Assembly (NCBI GenBank): GCA_020055645.1
Contig: CM034546.1
Coordinates: 30,070,001 to 30,134,000 of the forward strand
Direction: 5' to 3'
DNA: 64,000 nt
Source: Tomocerus qinae
Lineage: Eukaryota; Arthropoda; Collembola; Entomobryomorpha; Tomoceridae
The notes below the pieces were generated by a model. The model did not search any database. It was not told the origin of the DNA and worked only from the letters and a program-made list of their open reading frames with translations. A program made the translations under genes and the position numbers. Numbering within the stretch: position 1 is the first letter of the stretch; every line of letters starts with the position of its first letter. Positions 62,646 to 64,000 of this stretch are shown here, in pieces.

Positions 62646-64000
62646 ATTCATAATATCTCAGCCATTGATATCGGAAGATCATTTTGTTTGTTCTGTTTCT
62701 GTTTTCATCTTTTGAATTTAGTACGCACATAATTGAATAATATTACCAATGAGTTTTTTAGTGTTTCGTTTTCAAATAAATCGATTACAAAAGTCAATTT
62801 CAGTAAACAAATTATCAATCATAACTTTAAAATTTGGACCATACTATGTTTACAATTTGATAATTATAACTAATTAATGAATTACCAAAAGCAGCCCAAA
62901 TTGGCTTTCCATGTTGCTAAATTGGGTTTTGTTATACAATTAATTTTTACGATTTAAATCCACTGTCGTGCACTGTCACTTATTTTTGTATAAATGACCT
63001 ATTTTAGGCATAAACGATGTCTTTTATATTTAACTTGGTATATTTGGCCTACATGATTTGATTTGTGGTTGTTGTACGAAACATTTCGAATTAAAACTGG
63101 GATTTATATCAAAATTGAAACAATATCTTTTTTAACATGTTTATGCTTATTAATTTCACTACCAATTTATAAATTGTTATGCACATTGTTATAGTCCCAT
63201 CCATTGATATCGGAACATTCATTTTGTTTGTTCTATTTTCAACGGCAAATTCAGCACCTACATAGTTTATTATTGCGAGCTAGTATTTTTTATTAATTAT
63301 GTCATTTTTAAATAAATCAATTACAAAAGTCAATTTCAGCCAACATATTATCACTCATACACTTAAAACTTGGACCATATTATATTTACATTTTTAAAAT
63401 TACTACTAATTTATGAATTACCAAAGGTTTATAGGTTTTGGTAAACCATTTATTTTTACCATTTAAATCCACTGTCGCGCACTGTCACTTATTTTTGTAT
63501 AAATGACCTATTTTAGGCATAAACGATGTCTTTTATATTTAACTTGGTATTTTTAGCCTACATGATTTGATTTGTGGTTGTTTTACGAAACATTTAGAAT
63601 CAAAACTGGGATTAATATCATAATTGAAACAATATCTTTTTTGCATGTTTATGCTTAATATTATTAATACCAATTTATAAATTGTTATGTAGAATGTTAT
63701 AGTGTCAGCCATTGATATCGGAACATTTATTTTGTTTGTTCTATTTTCATCGGCAGAATAGAGTACGCACATAATTTATTATTGCGAGCTAGTATTTTTT
63801 ATTAAGTAGTTCATTTTCAAATAAATCAATTACAAAAGTCAATTTCAGCCAACAAATTATCAATCATACACTTAAAACTAGGAACATATTATGTTGACAA
63901 TTTGAAAATTATAACAAATTAATGAATTACCAAAAGCAGCCCAAATTGTCTTTCCATGTTGCTAAAATGGATTTGTTTAAACCATTTATTTTTACGATTT
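62646..64000 (+). repeat. Second tandem repeat, ~510-540-bp unit, continuing past the window
   Basis: ccattgatatcgga followed by attttgtttgttct occurs near 62681, 63221 and 63729. Between them run caattacaaaagtcaatttc, gcactgtcacttatttttgt and gcataaacgatgtcttttat in the same order. Two full units and part of a third are visible; unit 2 lacks about 30 bp (the gcagcccaaatt to tttccatgttgct part) present in units 1 and 3. No similarity to the 314-bp monomer was seen. The frame at 63539-63772 is a by-product of the repeat. Confidence 0.9.

Overview
The window reads as AT-rich nuclear DNA of an arthropod. The evidence is a spliced zinc-finger gene with ZAD-like N-terminal domains, spliced multi-pass membrane protein genes resembling arthropod gustatory receptors, an APE-type LINE retrotransposon and a very large satellite array. 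A springtail (Collembola) is a tentative guess from the style of the chemoreceptor-like exons; nothing here fixes the species.

Layout. 1-2.5 kb: intergenic DNA with one copy of a dispersed repeat, a hairpin, and the first exon of a chemoreceptor-like gene on the minus strand (1396-1762). 2.5-8.2 kb: a paralogous chemoreceptor-like pseudogene on the minus strand, split in its third exon by a LINE on the plus strand (2648-7157) with a 13-bp target-site duplication. Removing the LINE and one duplication copy rejoins the exon in frame. The LINE keeps ORF1, endonuclease, reverse transcriptase and a C-terminal Cys/His knuckle, but has a frameshift, a nonsense codon and an unusual ORF1/ORF2 junction.

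9.1-11.7 kb: a three-exon minus-strand gene whose exons join in phase to a predicted 703-residue protein. It has two tandem ZAD-like Cys2/Cys2 domains and six C2H2 fingers, three of them in a repeated finger-plus-linker module. This is the only apparently intact complete gene. 11.7-17.9 kb: no gene recognised; it holds a TA-flanked 708-bp element with about 50-bp terminal inverted repeats.

17.9-62.6 kb: a head-to-tail satellite of about 314 bp per monomer, roughly 135 monomers, built from a few variant modules in mosaic combinations, with local multi-monomer duplications (about 2.19 kb and 1.88 kb). A stretch near 42.5-47.1 kb is abnormally rich in small indels and looks like unpolished assembly. 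One monomer is interrupted by a 2,092-bp composite element without target-site duplication. That element carries a 177-bp duplication, a 100-nt hairpin, a large head-to-head inverted 20-bp minisatellite and a triple GC-rich motif. From 62.65 kb to the window end a second, unrelated tandem repeat of about 510-540 bp begins.

The most interesting points are the nested LINE in the chemoreceptor-like exon, the duplicated ZAD-like and finger modules, the composite element inside the satellite, and the shared dispersed repeat found both in flanking DNA and inside the array.
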